Part shown: positions 48,401 to 59,236 of the stretch, in pieces
Position numbering within the stretch: the stretch's first letter is position 1
Layout: each line of letters begins with the position of its first letter
NCBI GenBank assembly: GCA_903813345.2
Contig: CAIIXF020000001.1
Span: forward strand, 21,039,915-21,103,914
Source: Owenia fusiformis
Taxonomy: Eukaryota; Annelida; Polychaeta; Sabellida; Oweniidae
Direction of reading: 5' to 3'
DNA length: 64,000 bases
Translations under genes and position numbers: made by a program
The notes under the pieces: generated by a model
What the model saw: the letters and a program-made list of their open reading frames with translations, nothing else
Databases searched by the model: none
Told to the model about the DNA's origin: nothing

Positions 48401-49631
48401 ATTGTTTCAATTAATGGCGTAATAATTTGGATTTGTTATATCATATCCAGTCATCTAGTTATAACTGCCCTTCTATCAAAATCTATAATATACAGCCATT
48501 TGTTTTGAGTATTGCTTACAAAACATGTTTGACAATCATTTTTTCAACAGAATTGAATTGATTTTGTTCCAGTAAAGCATTAGAGAGTAGAGATACCACT
48601 TTATGTAGGAGCCTGGGAGGAAATAGAGTTTGTGTCACATTATATGGAAACTGAATAGTGTGTGTATTGGTTGAATAGTGTTTGATTGGTTGAACGTTAT
48701 GGAATATGATCAGCCATGCCCAAGAGCTCCCTTTTCACGTTCATGTTCATTCCCTTGGTCAATTTTAAATCAGTATATACATGTACTGTATATTATTCTA
48801 GCAATTCGATGTCATAATCTATTTTACTTCAGCTATGGGTGAAGTGGTTTGGGGACCATACATACACACAGGTGGAACCATGTAAGCTGAAGACATTATC
48901 AGAGGGCTTGGAAGCACACCACAGAGCCAGGAAGAAACACAGAAGGTAAGAACACTGCTCTCAGTAAGAAAAATGGACTATGTTTTCAGTCTATTAGAGA
49001 TATGGAGAATTAGGCATCTTACTCTGAGAGGTAGAAGGATGAAGAAACATGGAAGATCTTTTTTTTAAAATCTCTTGCATGTATGTAGATCATGATCAAA
49101 GAGAACATACTACTATCAGTTTTATTTATTCATGATGCATAATTAATGATCATTAATGGAGATACGAGACAAACTAATAATAGAATCCTATAGAAGATCC
49201 TACTTAATAGTCCTGCCTACAAAGGCAAAGCATACTATATAGTCCCTTATACATAATTCACATGTTGTGAATTTGTAATAATCTTTGATACCAAGTCTGT
49301 CTGGGAAAGGAACCAACTACACCATGGGACAAGGGTGCTACATGTGACTGTACTACTGACCTTCATTTTTGCAAAATATGTATTCAGGGTTTGTGAAAAA
49401 CATTATTTTTTACAACTTCATGATCAAAGATTTTAGACAGAGAATTCAAAGTGTATATCAACTGTTGTCATAAAAATTCATCTCAAAAATCTTTGTTGTT
49501 TTAGAGGCCGGAAGATGAATACGAACCTTGAGGCAGCCATCAATGAGGCAATGGCGGAACTAGACAGGATGACATCGGTTGATGATGAACTTGACGCAAA
49601 AAATAAAGCCGGAAAAAAGCGCAAAAAATAA
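27456..49631 (+). CDS. MBD5: MBD5/6-like protein: MBD plus PWWP, 2,768 aa
   Basis: A nuclear chromatin protein. Vertebrate MBD5 and MBD6 associate with the BAP1-ASXL (PR-DUB) H2A deubiquitinase and do not act as classical methyl-CpG readers. Coding exons 27456-28762, 30975-31270, 33214-39513, 40201-40364, 48833-48945 and 49505-49631 join in phase. The MBD begins at about residue 420 ([11 protein letters not shown]) and runs to about 500, with [10 protein letters not shown] and KVFNFDPG as in MBD5. The middle is low-complexity: Q/M/P/H-rich blocks, SQP repeats, lysine-rich NLS-like [10 protein letters not shown] and [13 protein letters not shown], then a D/E-rich segment. The C-terminus is a PWWP domain, [20 protein letters not shown] (PSWP at 2666-2669) and [16 protein letters not shown], followed by [16 protein letters not shown] as in vertebrate MBD5. 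Exon 3 is one 6.3-kb frame. MBD5 and MBD6 are not separable here; the ancestral gene is likely. Confidence 0.94.
28763..30974. other. MBD5/6 intron 1
   Basis: AT-rich intron that splits the MBD-coding sequence. I see no gene, long inverted repeat or tandem array in it. Confidence 0.5.
32038..32925. mobile_element. Mariner-type element with long inverted repeats, TA duplication
   Basis: Both ends read CAGGGTGGTCCAAAAAA inward and are flanked by TA (32036-32037 and 32926-32927). The first ~30 bp of each end are nearly identical. Similarity continues imperfectly to about 120 bp, including 'gacctgtc', 'atgtaagttttgtgtg' and 'tttcccaatt' blocks on both arms. No intact transposase frame lies in the 888 bp. 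It sits in MBD5/6 intron 2. It is probably a decayed or non-autonomous Tc1/mariner relative. Confidence 0.88.
40907..41934 (+). mobile_element. Hairpin-ended tandem-repeat element A (Helentron-associated/pearl type)
   Basis: Order: ATCCCATCGAAC; hairpin CGAAC-GAA-GTTCG (40914-40926); CCGT microsatellite; 'caataactcaaataccg'; then about four tandem units of 124-154 bp starting with AACTCGAAAAGTAGTGG (41352, 41506, 41630, 41765). It ends in the inverted GTTCGATGGGAT (41923-41934). A short inverted end, microsatellite, ~150-bp core repeats and a terminal hairpin is the layout of Helentron-associated INEs such as pearl and DINE-1. It lies in MBD5/6 intron 4. Open frames across it are artefacts. 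Confidence 0.75.
40943..41046. repeat. CCGT/ACGT microsatellite
   Basis: About 100 bp of CCGT with interspersed CGTA units, part of element A. It produces spurious open frames of VRPS repeats on one strand and GRTD repeats on the other. Confidence 0.95.
42007..42203. mobile_element. 197-bp MITE
   Basis: Imperfect inverted ends of about 43 bp: CAGGGTGATTCAGAAG then 'gttgccatttca' on the left, and reversed CAGGGTTATCCAGAAG then 'gttgccatttca' on the right. TA follows the right end; the left flank is TG, so the duplication is partly lost. Non-coding, in MBD5/6 intron 4. Confidence 0.8.
42600..42700 (-). repeat. Dispersed 'GTCACCACTT' repeat, reversed copy
   Basis: Read on the minus strand it carries 'gctgaatgccgaacaccaac', 'aaacaccatccacaaaaatg' and 'ggagactgtaacaatatgtc', then 'acttctggtggtgatataa'. 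This is the fourth copy of the family in the window. Confidence 0.7.
42753..42949. mobile_element. MITE with ATTGGCCCCCACGTGAT ends
   Basis: A perfect 17-bp inverted pair, ATTGGCCCCCACGTGAT (42753-42769) and ATCACGTGGGGGCCAAT (42933-42949), bounds 197 bp. Inside are TGACGTCA and GTGACGTCG near-palindromes. No frame. In MBD5/6 intron 4. Confidence 0.82.
44443..44812. mobile_element. Possible MITE with TTAAAGG ends
   Basis: The left end is ttaaaggggcaataagg and the right end, reversed, is ttaaaggtgcaacaag; both run inward. A similar single end, 'ttaaaggtgcagcgtgt', is at about 11526. It is non-coding and the termini are imperfect. Confidence 0.5.
45044..45625. mobile_element. Mariner-type MITE, TA target site
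   Basis: The left end is CAAGGTGGGCCAAAAAATCC and the right end, reversed, is CAGGGTGGGCCAATAA. TA flanks both (45042-45043 and 45626-45627). 582 bp with no intact frame. Its ends are related to, but distinct from, those at 32038-32925 and 6270-6603. Confidence 0.8.
46998..47155 (-). repeat. 'GCAGGCCCATAGCCAG' repeat copy
   Basis: The right end, reversed, reads 'tgcaggcccatagccag', then 'ttggccaaaaatgttc' style blocks. Its 'atgctcagaatggtgaa' and 'ggccaggggatt' match 57931-58099. The left end, 'gcctatagcctgc', is a degenerate inverted partner. Confidence 0.6.
47156..48832. other. MBD5/6 intron 4, right part
   Basis: AT-rich intron. It contains two similar blocks, about 47955-48070 and 48185-48320, each with 'gagtgattttagtgttttgg', 'gattttg.tttggctgtaa' and 'cggtgaccc' runs. 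This looks like an internal duplication about 230 bp apart. No exon seen. Confidence 0.5.
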
Positions 49632-49881
49632 CTCAGCTTGGTTGTTAGCATTAGACTTGATGAATGAAGAACACCGTGATCTTTACAAACAAGATCTTTG
49701 TTCTCCGTGTTGTCATTATGAAAGTGCTGTATTGGATAACTAAGATATTATATGAATGTTGATATCAATTTCTGTATTGATTCAACCTTCACTACATGCT
49801 CTAGTATCATATCAACTATCACCAACACAATACATACTTATGTGATCTATGAGATGATATAACACAATAGGACAATATAAG

Positions 49882-50018
49882 TTATTGAATGATTTGAAGT
49901 GCAATACAGGATATATTCTGTTCGAGAAATTCCGTATTGGAACGAGACGAAGTCGAGTGCCAATACAGAATATCGAGACAGAATATATCCTGTATTGCAC
50001 TTCAAATCATTCAATAAC
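49882..50018. repeat. Long foldback with ~58-bp arms
   Basis: The left arm starts 'gttattgaatgatttgaagt' and continues through 'gcaatacaggatatattctg'. The right arm is its near-perfect reverse complement, ending 'cattcaataac'. The ~19-bp spacer between 'tattgg' and 'ccaata' contains CGAGACGAAGTCGAG, itself an imperfect palindrome. The arms differ by only a few bases. Confidence 0.9.
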
Positions 50019-50364
50019 GTTTTTATCGTGTGATCTTCTGTATTGCTTAACAAGGTGACTTTGGGATGTTGCTATCGCAAAGCGCACCTTAAAATGAATC
50101 AAGCAATGGTTAGTGTTACAATAACATAAGAATTAGCCAACCGGTTCGTTGCACATGATATATGCCTTGAGGGGTGGATACTGTTGTCAATCATAAACCC
50201 GACTTATACTTAAAGTATAAGTCAAACATTTATGATTCACAACAACACAGGAATTAAATTATATTACATTTATTTTACTCAAGTTTGGCTTGGGGTTCCC
50301 TGAACGTCTTCCCGGAGATTGAAATACGGATCGGTAAGTCAACAAATCTAACTGTTAAATAAAC

Positions 50365-50466
50365 TCGATCCTCTGTATTGCTACTGAGATTGTCCCTCCG
50401 TACCAATATTTTCTGTATTGCGACGGAGATTATCAACGGGGACAATCTCAGTAGTAATACAGATTG
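50365..50466. repeat. Second foldback with ~30-bp arms
   Basis: 'ctgtattgctactgagattg' on the left pairs with 'caatctcagtagtaatacag' on the right (one mismatch), with further pairing inward. It lies 350 bp from the larger foldback and shares its 'ctgtattg' theme, so both may belong to one composite element. Confidence 0.75.
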
Positions 50467-50539
50467 GTACAGCACAAGAACTGACCAATCAGAGAGCTTC
50501 ATTTTACAGATCATACGATAATATAGGTTATCAACCAAA

Positions 50540-52280
50540 TGGTAAAGGCTGTGCTTATGCGGAATATTGAGAGCATTTGTGTCAGATATATTAATTCAAT
50601 TCACCAAGGAATATACATAGTACTATATTGCATCAGAGAGGAGTAAACAAGAAATTAAGATACATGAAGTGAATATACATTGAATCGAAAAATTAAGTAA
50701 ATGCATTGCTTCATCCTTATAGATCAGACTTAATATTTCATGAAAAGTATGACTTTTTGAACACTGTTGTGCAGTAGGAAGATGTTGGTACACTATGCAT
50801 TCATAAATAGCACACTTTACATATGTTTTAAATGATAGAATGTTTGTTTATTTTATGCTTGATAAATAAGTTGCTGGACTGATAAGCAAGTGAAATGTAA
50901 TAGCTTTGCACCAGGTCCATATTTACCCCCACCTCCTAACAACTATTCAAGTATGAAAATTGATGCATGACTAATATTATTTTATCAACCAGATTTTTCT
51001 AATGAATGTATATATAAGTCTATAACACAGACTCGAATTGATTCCTTATTTATTTACAGTACTCTTATATTGACTATGTTTGCTTGAGCCTGAGCTTTGG
51101 ACTAAGTATGTTATACAAGATATATAATAAAGAAATTGTAATATGTCTAGCACATTTCCCTAATCCATGTCAACCACAATGTACATATTATATAAGATCC
51201 ATGTGTCATTAAGGAAGAATGATTCTACAAAACAAACTAATGCTATACTTAGAATTTTAATTACTTGGCTTTACATGGAGCAACATATTCATATCAAGCA
51301 AGAAAATATCAAAATGTTTCCAATCAGAAGAGTAAATAAATGAATGAATGGCTTTACTGGAACTTCTCCATTGATCTAGTTTTAGATTAATAAAGGTCCA
51401 ATTCCCAGATGATAAACAAAGATATGAGTTTATCGAGGTGTTAATTTCTAATTTCTGATTTATTATCAAATCTGAGGAAATAGAAATTGACATGCCAGTT
51501 TGCATTCTGAATTATTGGCATTCAACAATGTATTTATGTAAATATTGTATTGTTATGTATAGTATTTATTATGCAGCCTATATAGTGGTGTACATTATCT
51601 GTATAGTTGTACAAAATTTATTTGTATATATTCATAGTACTGTACAGTTTATCTTGTCAAATAAGAAAAATATATATATTCATGGTTATATGATAACCAT
51701 TATTAATTCCACTAATATTACAGTATATAACTATTAATTAATGATTATGTATGATGACGCTTTTTGTCAATTGTCAAATTACCTATTTTTCTTTGTTGCA
51801 AATAATGACGTTTTGCTATTACCTGGTTGGAATGTTTACAGAAAAATATGAACAGAATTATGTATAATGACAATTCATGTTTTGATTGTTGAAATTTTAT
51901 ATATGTCAGCCCTTGAGTTTTATGAAGGTGTGGAATATTGTTAACAGTTATGTCACCGTTCTTTATTATATGGCCAAATTGATCAAGTTGTGTAAATCAA
52001 CATTGGGATGGTTCATTTAAGATTATCTCTTCACCACATACATGCCAAAATGTAGTGACAATTGACAAATGTTTATTTAACATACGTTTATAAATCATGT
52101 TAGGAGAAACTTTTTCTAAAAATTTAGAAAAGTTAGGGAATTTTTCCATTTACTTTGCTTATGAAGTAGTTTAATGAATGATGTTGGGTGGTTTGGGCTG
52201 GTGGATTTTGATTTATATTTTCCTGCTTTAATACTTCTGCATGTATTCTATACAAACCCTGTATATCATTGTTATGATTT
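50540..52280. other. Unassigned AT-rich stretch
   Basis: No gene, strong inverted repeat or tandem array seen, apart from the AATAAA at 51126. Confidence 0.45.
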
Positions 52281-52283
52281 TAA

Positions 52284-52695
52284 CAGCTTGTTATCCCACA
52301 GAACAAAGTTTGAGTAGAGATACAGAGCACAGGATTTCACTTACCTTAACAATAGAGAAGTCATTTGTTTGAGGTCCCTAAATCCCTTCTAGTGTCCAGA
52401 CAATATCCAGCTCAAATACTGGTTGTTGAATTTTGTTCAAAATTTTATATGCTGATGTTTTTTGGGCATAGGTCCTCATTTTCAATATGGTCACTCAATT
52501 CAAAATGGCCACCATTTTTCATAAAAGTTATTATTTTGGCTGTAACTTTTCTGCCTTTTCATGCACCACAAACTTGAATCATATTTGAAATAACACTGCT
52601 TTATAGGTTTGAATTTTGTGATAAATCAATGGCTAAGCTATTGAAAAAGGTAAGTGATTTGATAAAATAGGTCTTGTTCAGTGGGATTTGCTAAT
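52284..52695 (+). mobile_element. Diverged relative of element A
   Basis: 'ttatcccacagaacaaagtt' at the left, 'gaattttgttca' then 'aaaatggccaccattttt' and 'ttattttggctgtaact' in the middle, and 'gttcagtgggatttgct' at the right follow the order of element A at 40907-41934. Microsatellite and extra core units are missing. An old, decayed copy. Confidence 0.55.
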
Positions 52696-54528
52696 CCATG
52701 AAGTTTTAGTATTTTAGTTAAGTTAAGTCTGCCATGCCAACAAAAATCATGAAATAATTATTTAGATGGATGTTAGGAAAATGATTTCCTGTTGCTTTTA
52801 GTAGTTTGAAACCTTGAAGAATCTATTTATGTGACCAATGTGACATACATGTAGCTATTTAAACATGTGGATTGATTTTTATGGATTTATAAAACATATA
52901 TTTAAGATTTAATAAAGCTTCAGGATCAGAACAATGTAATCATGAATACTGCATTGAAGTGAGAAAAAGATGGATATCATAATAAGGACGTGACAAAAGT
53001 GATAGCAACGTATACAATTTTTCTACCAATGTCATTTACAGTGTCTCATTGCAAATATATCTCAAAAAAAGATCCTAATGTTAAAAAATAGTGAAAAAAT
53101 GACATAAGTCTGTAGCATTGGATTATACATAAACATGTATTTAGCATATGCATATATATATTATAAGGACAGACATTTTAAATTTTGATTTTCCCTTATG
53201 ACATTTTGGAATATTTGGGGAATTTTTAGAAAATAGGCATGACAAGGAATGTTATTTGCACATAAATTCTGATATTTATTTAATTTTTTGAAAATGTTGC
53301 TCACTATGTCGGATTCTCCCTTTAAAGTATTGTAAGCTGATAATTAATGAGTAGATCAATAAAGTGTATTGGTAGAAAATTGTATCTAATAGGCTGTCTT
53401 TATACACAACTTAAGATCAAACATTTAAAGTTGTGTATATGGATTTTTTATATTGAAAAGAATAGGATGCCATATAGTTCCTTTTAAAGTCATCTTTAAA
53501 TAATGTATATTTTCTGATGTAATAAATATAATTATTATAGTATGAAAAAGAAAGCTCTGTTTTTCTATTTTATTTTTTATTATCATGTCAGCACCTATCT
53601 TCAGGTTATGATTATGTGATGACATATTTCTGTTGCCTGTTTCACTCGCTGATTCTGCACTGTGCTGAAAAAATGTTTGTTCAGATAAAGTACCACTACC
53701 AGTCATATAATCTATTGAATATAATATCATTGTCCATCAAATAACATCAATTTTGTTCAGGCTTGACAAACTCCCACTTCCTAACAAAACGATCACTATT
53801 TGTTGATTGATCCCACTAACGTTGTTCAAGAGCAAGAGAAGAAAAAGCCATCACAAAAACACAATTTCATCTTTAGGGGAAATCCATATTTTGCGCTGAG
53901 TACTTACTCAAGAATATGTTGTGATTCAACATTTATCAGGTAGGGAAAGAATGTTTTAGGAAGATCTGCTTATTTTAAGTTCATTTTCTAAAATGTAATG
54001 TTCATTTATGGCATAAATCACCTGGATTTTTCATGTCATGTCAGGATCCCTAATCATTTATTCCTAATGATTACAGTATTCTCTGATGAGCGCCCAGTGT
54101 GCTTCTCAAATTGAAGTTCAAAAGGGTAAGACATTGAGAGATTCCAATAAAAAAAGAAAAATATTGCCAATAGTCTTTTCAATTGTTATAACTAAGCTTT
54201 ACATTCTCTACACCTCTGCATTAAATATAATCATCAATCAATACATTGCTGTGTTCTCAAGAGGATTTTTTCTCAAGTGAGTGAAAAATTCTCATTTTCA
54301 CAATTCAAACCGAAATTGGTCAAAATATGCTAATTCATGGTTTTTCTCATTTTCAAGTAGGTCCAAATGAACTTTAAAGTGAGTGCAAGTCTATTTTTAA
54401 TATCTCAGGTGGGTGTTGTGCCTACTTTATTGCTGGGGAGATCACTGTCTTCGATAAATAATCGAAACTAATGCATTAAACTTCATGTTTTCAAGCTGCC
54501 ATATTCATCATAACAAGGCACAGACGTG

Positions 54529-55258
54529 AACAATATCGTACCTAAAACACAGCAGTGTGACAGTGAAGAATTTAAGACGGAAAATCCAAAATGACCACCT
54601 TAAAATTTACCCAGAATGCCCAAAAACTAATCAGTTCTTAACTTTGATGCGTAGAAACATCCCTGAAAATTTCAGATGAATCCGTAGAAACCTGTAGACA
54701 AGTCTTGAAAGTGAAGATTTTAGGACGGAAAATCCAAAATGGCCACCTTAAATTTTACCCAGAATGCCAAAAAACTAATCAGTTCTTAACTTTGATACGT
54801 AGAAACATCCCTGAAAATTTCAGATGAGTCCGTCAAATGGTTTGGCTGGAAACCTGTAGACAAGTCTTGAAAGTAAAGATTTTAGGACGGAAAATCCAAA
54901 ATGGCCACCTTAAAATTTACCCAGAATGCCCAAAAACTAATCAGTTCTTAACTTTGATACGTAGAAACATTCCTGAAAATTTCAGATGAATCCGTCAAAT
55001 GGTTTGGCTGGAAACCTGTAGACAAGTCTTGAAAGTGAAGATTTTAGGACGGAAAATCCAAAATGGCCACCTTAAAATTTACCCAGAATGCCCAAAAACT
55101 AATCAGTTCTTAACTTTGATACGTAGAAACATTCCTGAAAATTTCAGATGAATCTGTCAAATGGTTTGGCTGGAAACCTGTAGACAAGCTGAAAAGTGAG
55201 ACGCCGCCCGCCCACCCGTCAAGCTGACAACAATATCGTACCTTTATTAGGTACGATA
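54529..55258 (+). mobile_element. Hairpin-ended tandem-repeat element B
   Basis: It starts with ATATCGTACCTA (54534-54545). Four core units of about 162 bp follow (starts near 54556, 54703, 54863, 55025), each with 'ggacggaaaatccaaaatgg' and 'ttcagatgaatccgtcaaat'. Then come a C-rich linker 'cgccgcccgcccacccgtc' and a perfect 10-bp hairpin TATCGTACCT-TTATT-AGGTACGATA (55234-55258). The core is the same as in element C (59237-60047), reversed. No frame. The layout matches Helentron-associated INEs. Confidence 0.8.
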
Positions 55259-55588
55259 ATAAAATTCACATGTGCACTCATTCGAACTGTGCACTCATGA
55301 GAGAGAATACGGTACTTTCTCTTGCAATATTCATCTAAATATGTGACATTCAAGATATCTTTTGTAACTACTGGTTCATTAGAGTTGCGTTTCAAGTTGA
55401 GCAATTCACCAGGAACATGTGTAAAGGAAGATTTTGGACAAAAAGTGCACATATAATATTCTATGTACTCATTTCAAAAAGAGCTTAATCAAGCACAACT
55501 TGAAGTACAATTATTTTTACTGTAGGGCTTCTTAAAGAATTTATAATAGAAAGACAACAGAGAAATGATTAATTTTTATAATAACTAG

Positions 55589-56860
55589 AAGATTGCAAGC
55601 AATCTTACGGAGGCCCTGTAGGCTTTTTTGAACATTTAAAGGTCAGCCAAAGGTCAAATCTTAAATACAAGGACATATATGAACTCCAGGCATCTTGTAG
55701 ATGATTTTTAAAAAAAAGTTTGGTCAATTTGAAGCAATGTGAAATTTGACCTTGAAAAATTTCAACATTAGACCTTTTTCAGTTTTTGAGGTCCAATATC
55801 TCAAAACTGGTGCAGAATTTTAATAGATAATCAATTGTTATTATGTGTAAAACCTTTAGAGGAATATATATCCTGTCTTTAATTCAAAAATATTGATTTG
55901 TAGTCACAAACTTTGAGAAACTTAGAAAACACAGTTTGTGATCTTGTTTGATGACCTTGACCTTTGACCTTACAGGTTTTACTTTTTTAGACCTCAGTAT
56001 ATCTTTTCTGATTGAAGAAATCTAAATTTGAATCCAGAAAATCAATTTGAAAAATTAACTTTTTTGACCTTTCGAAGGTCACTGAAGGTCAAATAAAGGT
56101 CATAGTTCAAAACTAAGGTCAGATTTGAGTTCCTGAGATCTTGTAGATGCTTTTTAAAAAAAAGTTTGGTCAATTTAGAGCAAGTTGAAATTTGACCTTG
56201 AAAAATTTTGAAATTTGACCTTTTTTCAGTTTTTGAGTTCTAATATCTCAAAACTGGAGCAAAATTTTAATAAATAGTCAATTGCTAATATGTGTAGAAC
56301 CTTTAGAGGAATATATATTCTGACTTTCAGTAAAAAAAATTGATTTGTAGTCTCCAATTTGAGAAACTTAGAAAACACAGTTTGTGATTTCGTTTGATGA
56401 CCTTGACCTTTGACCTTGCAAATTTTACTTTTTTAGACCTCATAAGATCTTTTACCTAAATTTGAATCCAGAAAATCGATTTGAAAAATCAACTTTTTTG
56501 ACCTTTCGGAGGTCACTGAAGGTCAACCAAAGGTCAAAGGTCAAAAGTAAGGTCAGATTTGGAATCCTGAGAATTTGTAGATGAGTTTTAAAAAAAAATT
56601 TGGTCAATTTGAAGCAAGTTGAAAAAAGACCTTTTTTGACCTTTTTTTGACCTTCAATATCTCAAAACCTAGGCAAAATTTCTGTAGACGGCAAAAGGCT
56701 TAGACTAATAGAATACTAATATCTATCTGTGTGCAAAAATTCAGCCAAAAATATTTAAGTGTAGTGTCAGGATTTGAGAAACTTGAAAAAAACTTAGATT
56801 TGACCTAGATTTTGACTTTGCTCTTGACCTAGAAATGAGCTAATTTATCTAAATGTGTAG
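55589..56860 (+). mobile_element. AGGTCA-rich tandem element with terminal hairpin
   Basis: It opens with the perfect hairpin AAGATTGC-AA-GCAATCTT (55589-55606) followed by 'acggaggccctgtagg'. About three units of roughly 430 bp follow, each containing 'tttggtcaattt', 'aagcaa.ttgaaatttgacc', 'tatctcaaaactgg' and several AGGTCA/TGACCT motifs. A perfect AGGTCA-A-AGGTCA lies at 56531-56543. Its right boundary is uncertain. A fragment occurs at 18750-18960. Confidence 0.65.
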
Positions 56861-57650
56861 TCCAAGTCCCTTACTTGGGGATATATTAGATAACTCAAAC
56901 CTAGCTTGAAATGTTGAGGAACGGCGATAGTTCTGATTACTGATGTGACATTTCATCTTACTTTATCTAGTGAACATCAATACCCGGGATTTTTACTAGG
57001 TAGCTTTTTTCGTTTAGTGTGTAGGATACCCGGTGTTACTAAATACCACCTAGTTGTCGCTTGGGGCACCTGGATTTATGATTCCTTTTAAAACCATATA
57101 GACATTCACTTAAGCATTGTTTCCCTTGTCATATTAACCTGACATAAAATAAAATAGACAAGGAATAATAATTTGTAGTCGAAAATATTGCAAACAATTG
57201 AATATAGCACTTCAATGAGGACACATAGGTGCCCATCACCTAGGTGGTATTTAGTACATCTAGTTTTCCGCACATGCTCAGTACTTGTCACGCTATTTTC
57301 GCAGCTGAATTCTGAGAGAAGTTACAAGGATTACATCGAGAGCTTGTGAATGTGAAGTTTGTTGAGGAGTAGGTGCTAGTAACCGAGGCTCGCGTACGCT
57401 TTACATTTAGACTGAGTTGGACTTGGAGTATAAGTTGGATTGGAGCGGTTAGGTAAGCTCTAAAAGTTTTGTAGGTCGCGGTGCACTTTCGACTTTGATG
57501 CAATTTCATGATCGTGTGCTACATCTATTTTCAGATAAACATAACTCATTCCACACATCATCTAGCCTACATCTTCCATTATTGCACAAATGATGCATTA
57601 GTGTACACTAGGGTTGTTAATTCTTTGAGTGTATGAACATGCAGGCCCGT

Positions 57651-57929
57651 AGTTCAACAAGTTAAACCTAGTCTGGGCCTTATTTCTTATCTGACATATC
57701 TTGTGGCCCGCCCTAGGTTTAACTTCCGTGCCTATTCAGCCCTTGATGCAAAAAAATTTAATAGTGGCCTATGGTTCCGCATGGAATTCGATGCGCGTTT
57801 AATTAATAACTGATGGTGGGAATTTGCAACAAACGAAAGCATAGCACGGAAGTTAAACCCAACCACGGCAACACGAACATTCAGATTAAAAAATGAAAGC
57901 CGTGGTATTGGGTTTAACTTGTTGAACTA
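57651..57929. mobile_element. MITE with 18-bp inverted ends and 10-bp target duplication
   Basis: AGTTCAACAAGTTAAACC (57651-57668) and GGTTTAACTTGTTGAACT (57911-57928) are perfect inverted repeats; an inner 'aacttccgtgc/gcacggaagtt' pair adds symmetry. The flanks carry the direct repeat GCAGGCCCGT (57641-57650 and 57930-57939). A 9-11-bp duplication is typical of Mutator-like elements. It is nested inside the repeat at 57931-58099. Confidence 0.78.
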
Positions 57930-57930
57930 G

Positions 57931-58099
57931 CAGGCCCGTAGCCAGGATTCACCTGGGGGGAGTGGTTTTACCAAGGGGGGGCTTTTGCCAAGGGCGGGGG
58001 GTGCTCAGAATGGTGAAAAACTGCATGATTTTGAAAGAATTTCTGGCCAGGGGGGGGGGGAGCGGCCGCTCCTTCCGCTCCCCCCTGGCTATGGGCCTG
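57931..58099. repeat. 'CAGGCCCGTAGCCAGG' repeat with inverted ends
   Basis: CAGGCCCGTAGCCAGG at the left and CCTGGCTATGGGCCTG at the right are inverted. The interior has G runs and 'gtgctcagaatggtgaa', shared with 46998-47155. Its left tip was duplicated by the MITE insertion at 57651. Confidence 0.7.
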
Positions 58100-58582
58100 A
58101 ACACAGAAGTGAGTAGCTCCCATAAATCTACGGTATTTCTTGGTGATGACATCATTGATGTCCAATCAAATTGCAGGATGTGATCACGATCACAACCTCT
58201 CTCCGTGCTGCGCATGCGCAAAGTAAAATTTGAAATCGTGGAGATGGCGTTTATTTCAGTTTAACATCAGTTCAACATCATCATTTCAAAACTACGGTGC
58301 GGTATTAGAGTTACTCGATCCAAACTTGTAGAGAATACTCATAAAACAACAGCGAACATTAGAAGATCCATTTCAATGGCCTGTTCATAAAAGTAGTTAT
58401 TGAGCGTGCCAATACCAAAGGTAATCTTTGGGAAATCTCCCCCCCCCCTGGCCTGAACATGTATCTTAGGCTAGAATTTTCACTGCCACTGGTTTACTTT
58501 TCAAATTGCAAAAAAATTCCAAAGTGCACTCTGGCCTTATTTTCATGAATACATTTCTAGGTAAGCTTACATTTTTTTTTAG

Positions 58583-58604
58583 TAGACCCTACGTGTAGGG
58601 TCTA
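58583..58604. repeat. Perfect 10-bp hairpin TAGACCCTAC-GT-GTAGGGTCTA
   Basis: A 10-bp perfect stem with a 2-nt loop, preceded by a T run, resembling the terminal hairpins of elements B and C. I see no core repeats beside it, so it may be a solo end or a different family. Confidence 0.75.
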
Positions 58605-59236
58605 TTTAAACTTCTAATATTCCCTTTATTATTATCTATGCATTGTAATACAGTCAAAACAGAATTGTTTGTGACTACTTTGAATTTAAAAAATAAGCAA
58701 TCAAATGACCATATTGAAACAGTTTATGGGGTCAGTAAAATAAATTGATAAAAATTCTGTAATGTGAGACTTTATTTCTAGGCTACGTTTATGGCATTTA
58801 TTTTGATGGAAGTCAACTATATTTGAATGATTTTTATCTGAGTACCTATTTTGAAGAAAATGTATGCAATAAGCATAAATACGTTTAGTTTTTTATTACA
58901 ATATGGTGAATAAAAGGGGTGTCACATTGAGGGACTTATAACTCAAAAATTATTTAAGTTAGAGGTCTCAACTCTTCCATGGAAAAGTCTTACACCAACA
59001 TGCCTGTTTGTTTATTGTTGTCGAGGCCCCGAGCTATATTTTTTCTATTGTGTTGACAAGTTTGGTTTCACATGAGTGCTTTCACCTGAATCCATGTTGG
59101 AAGTTTACTTGAATTTTACGTAGGTTTTGCACACTGGTAAATTATCTTCATAATTCACTTATAACTTAATAATTACTTTTTATGGGAGAAAGCTTTTTGT
59201 GTAGTTAAACATTAAAGTACGCTTATGTTTATTTTT

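Larger units (their letters stand above)
49632..51200 (+). other. MBD5/6 3' UTR and downstream
   Basis: Non-coding sequence after the stop. The first convincing AATAAA that I noticed is at 51126-51131, so the UTR could be about 1.5 kb and would then include the foldback listed next. An earlier variant signal cannot be excluded. Confidence 0.35.

Noticed and set aside
54529-55258. Regular repeat spacing that could suggest a CRISPR-like array
   Set aside because: The units are about 162 bp with almost no unique spacer, in an obvious eukaryotic genome; this is a tandem-repeat mobile element.
57280-57455. Possible plus-strand first exon ending GGTTAG|GTAAGC in a CG-richer patch
   Set aside because: The splice donor is good but there is no coding sequence or partner exon in the window; it cannot be supported as a gene.
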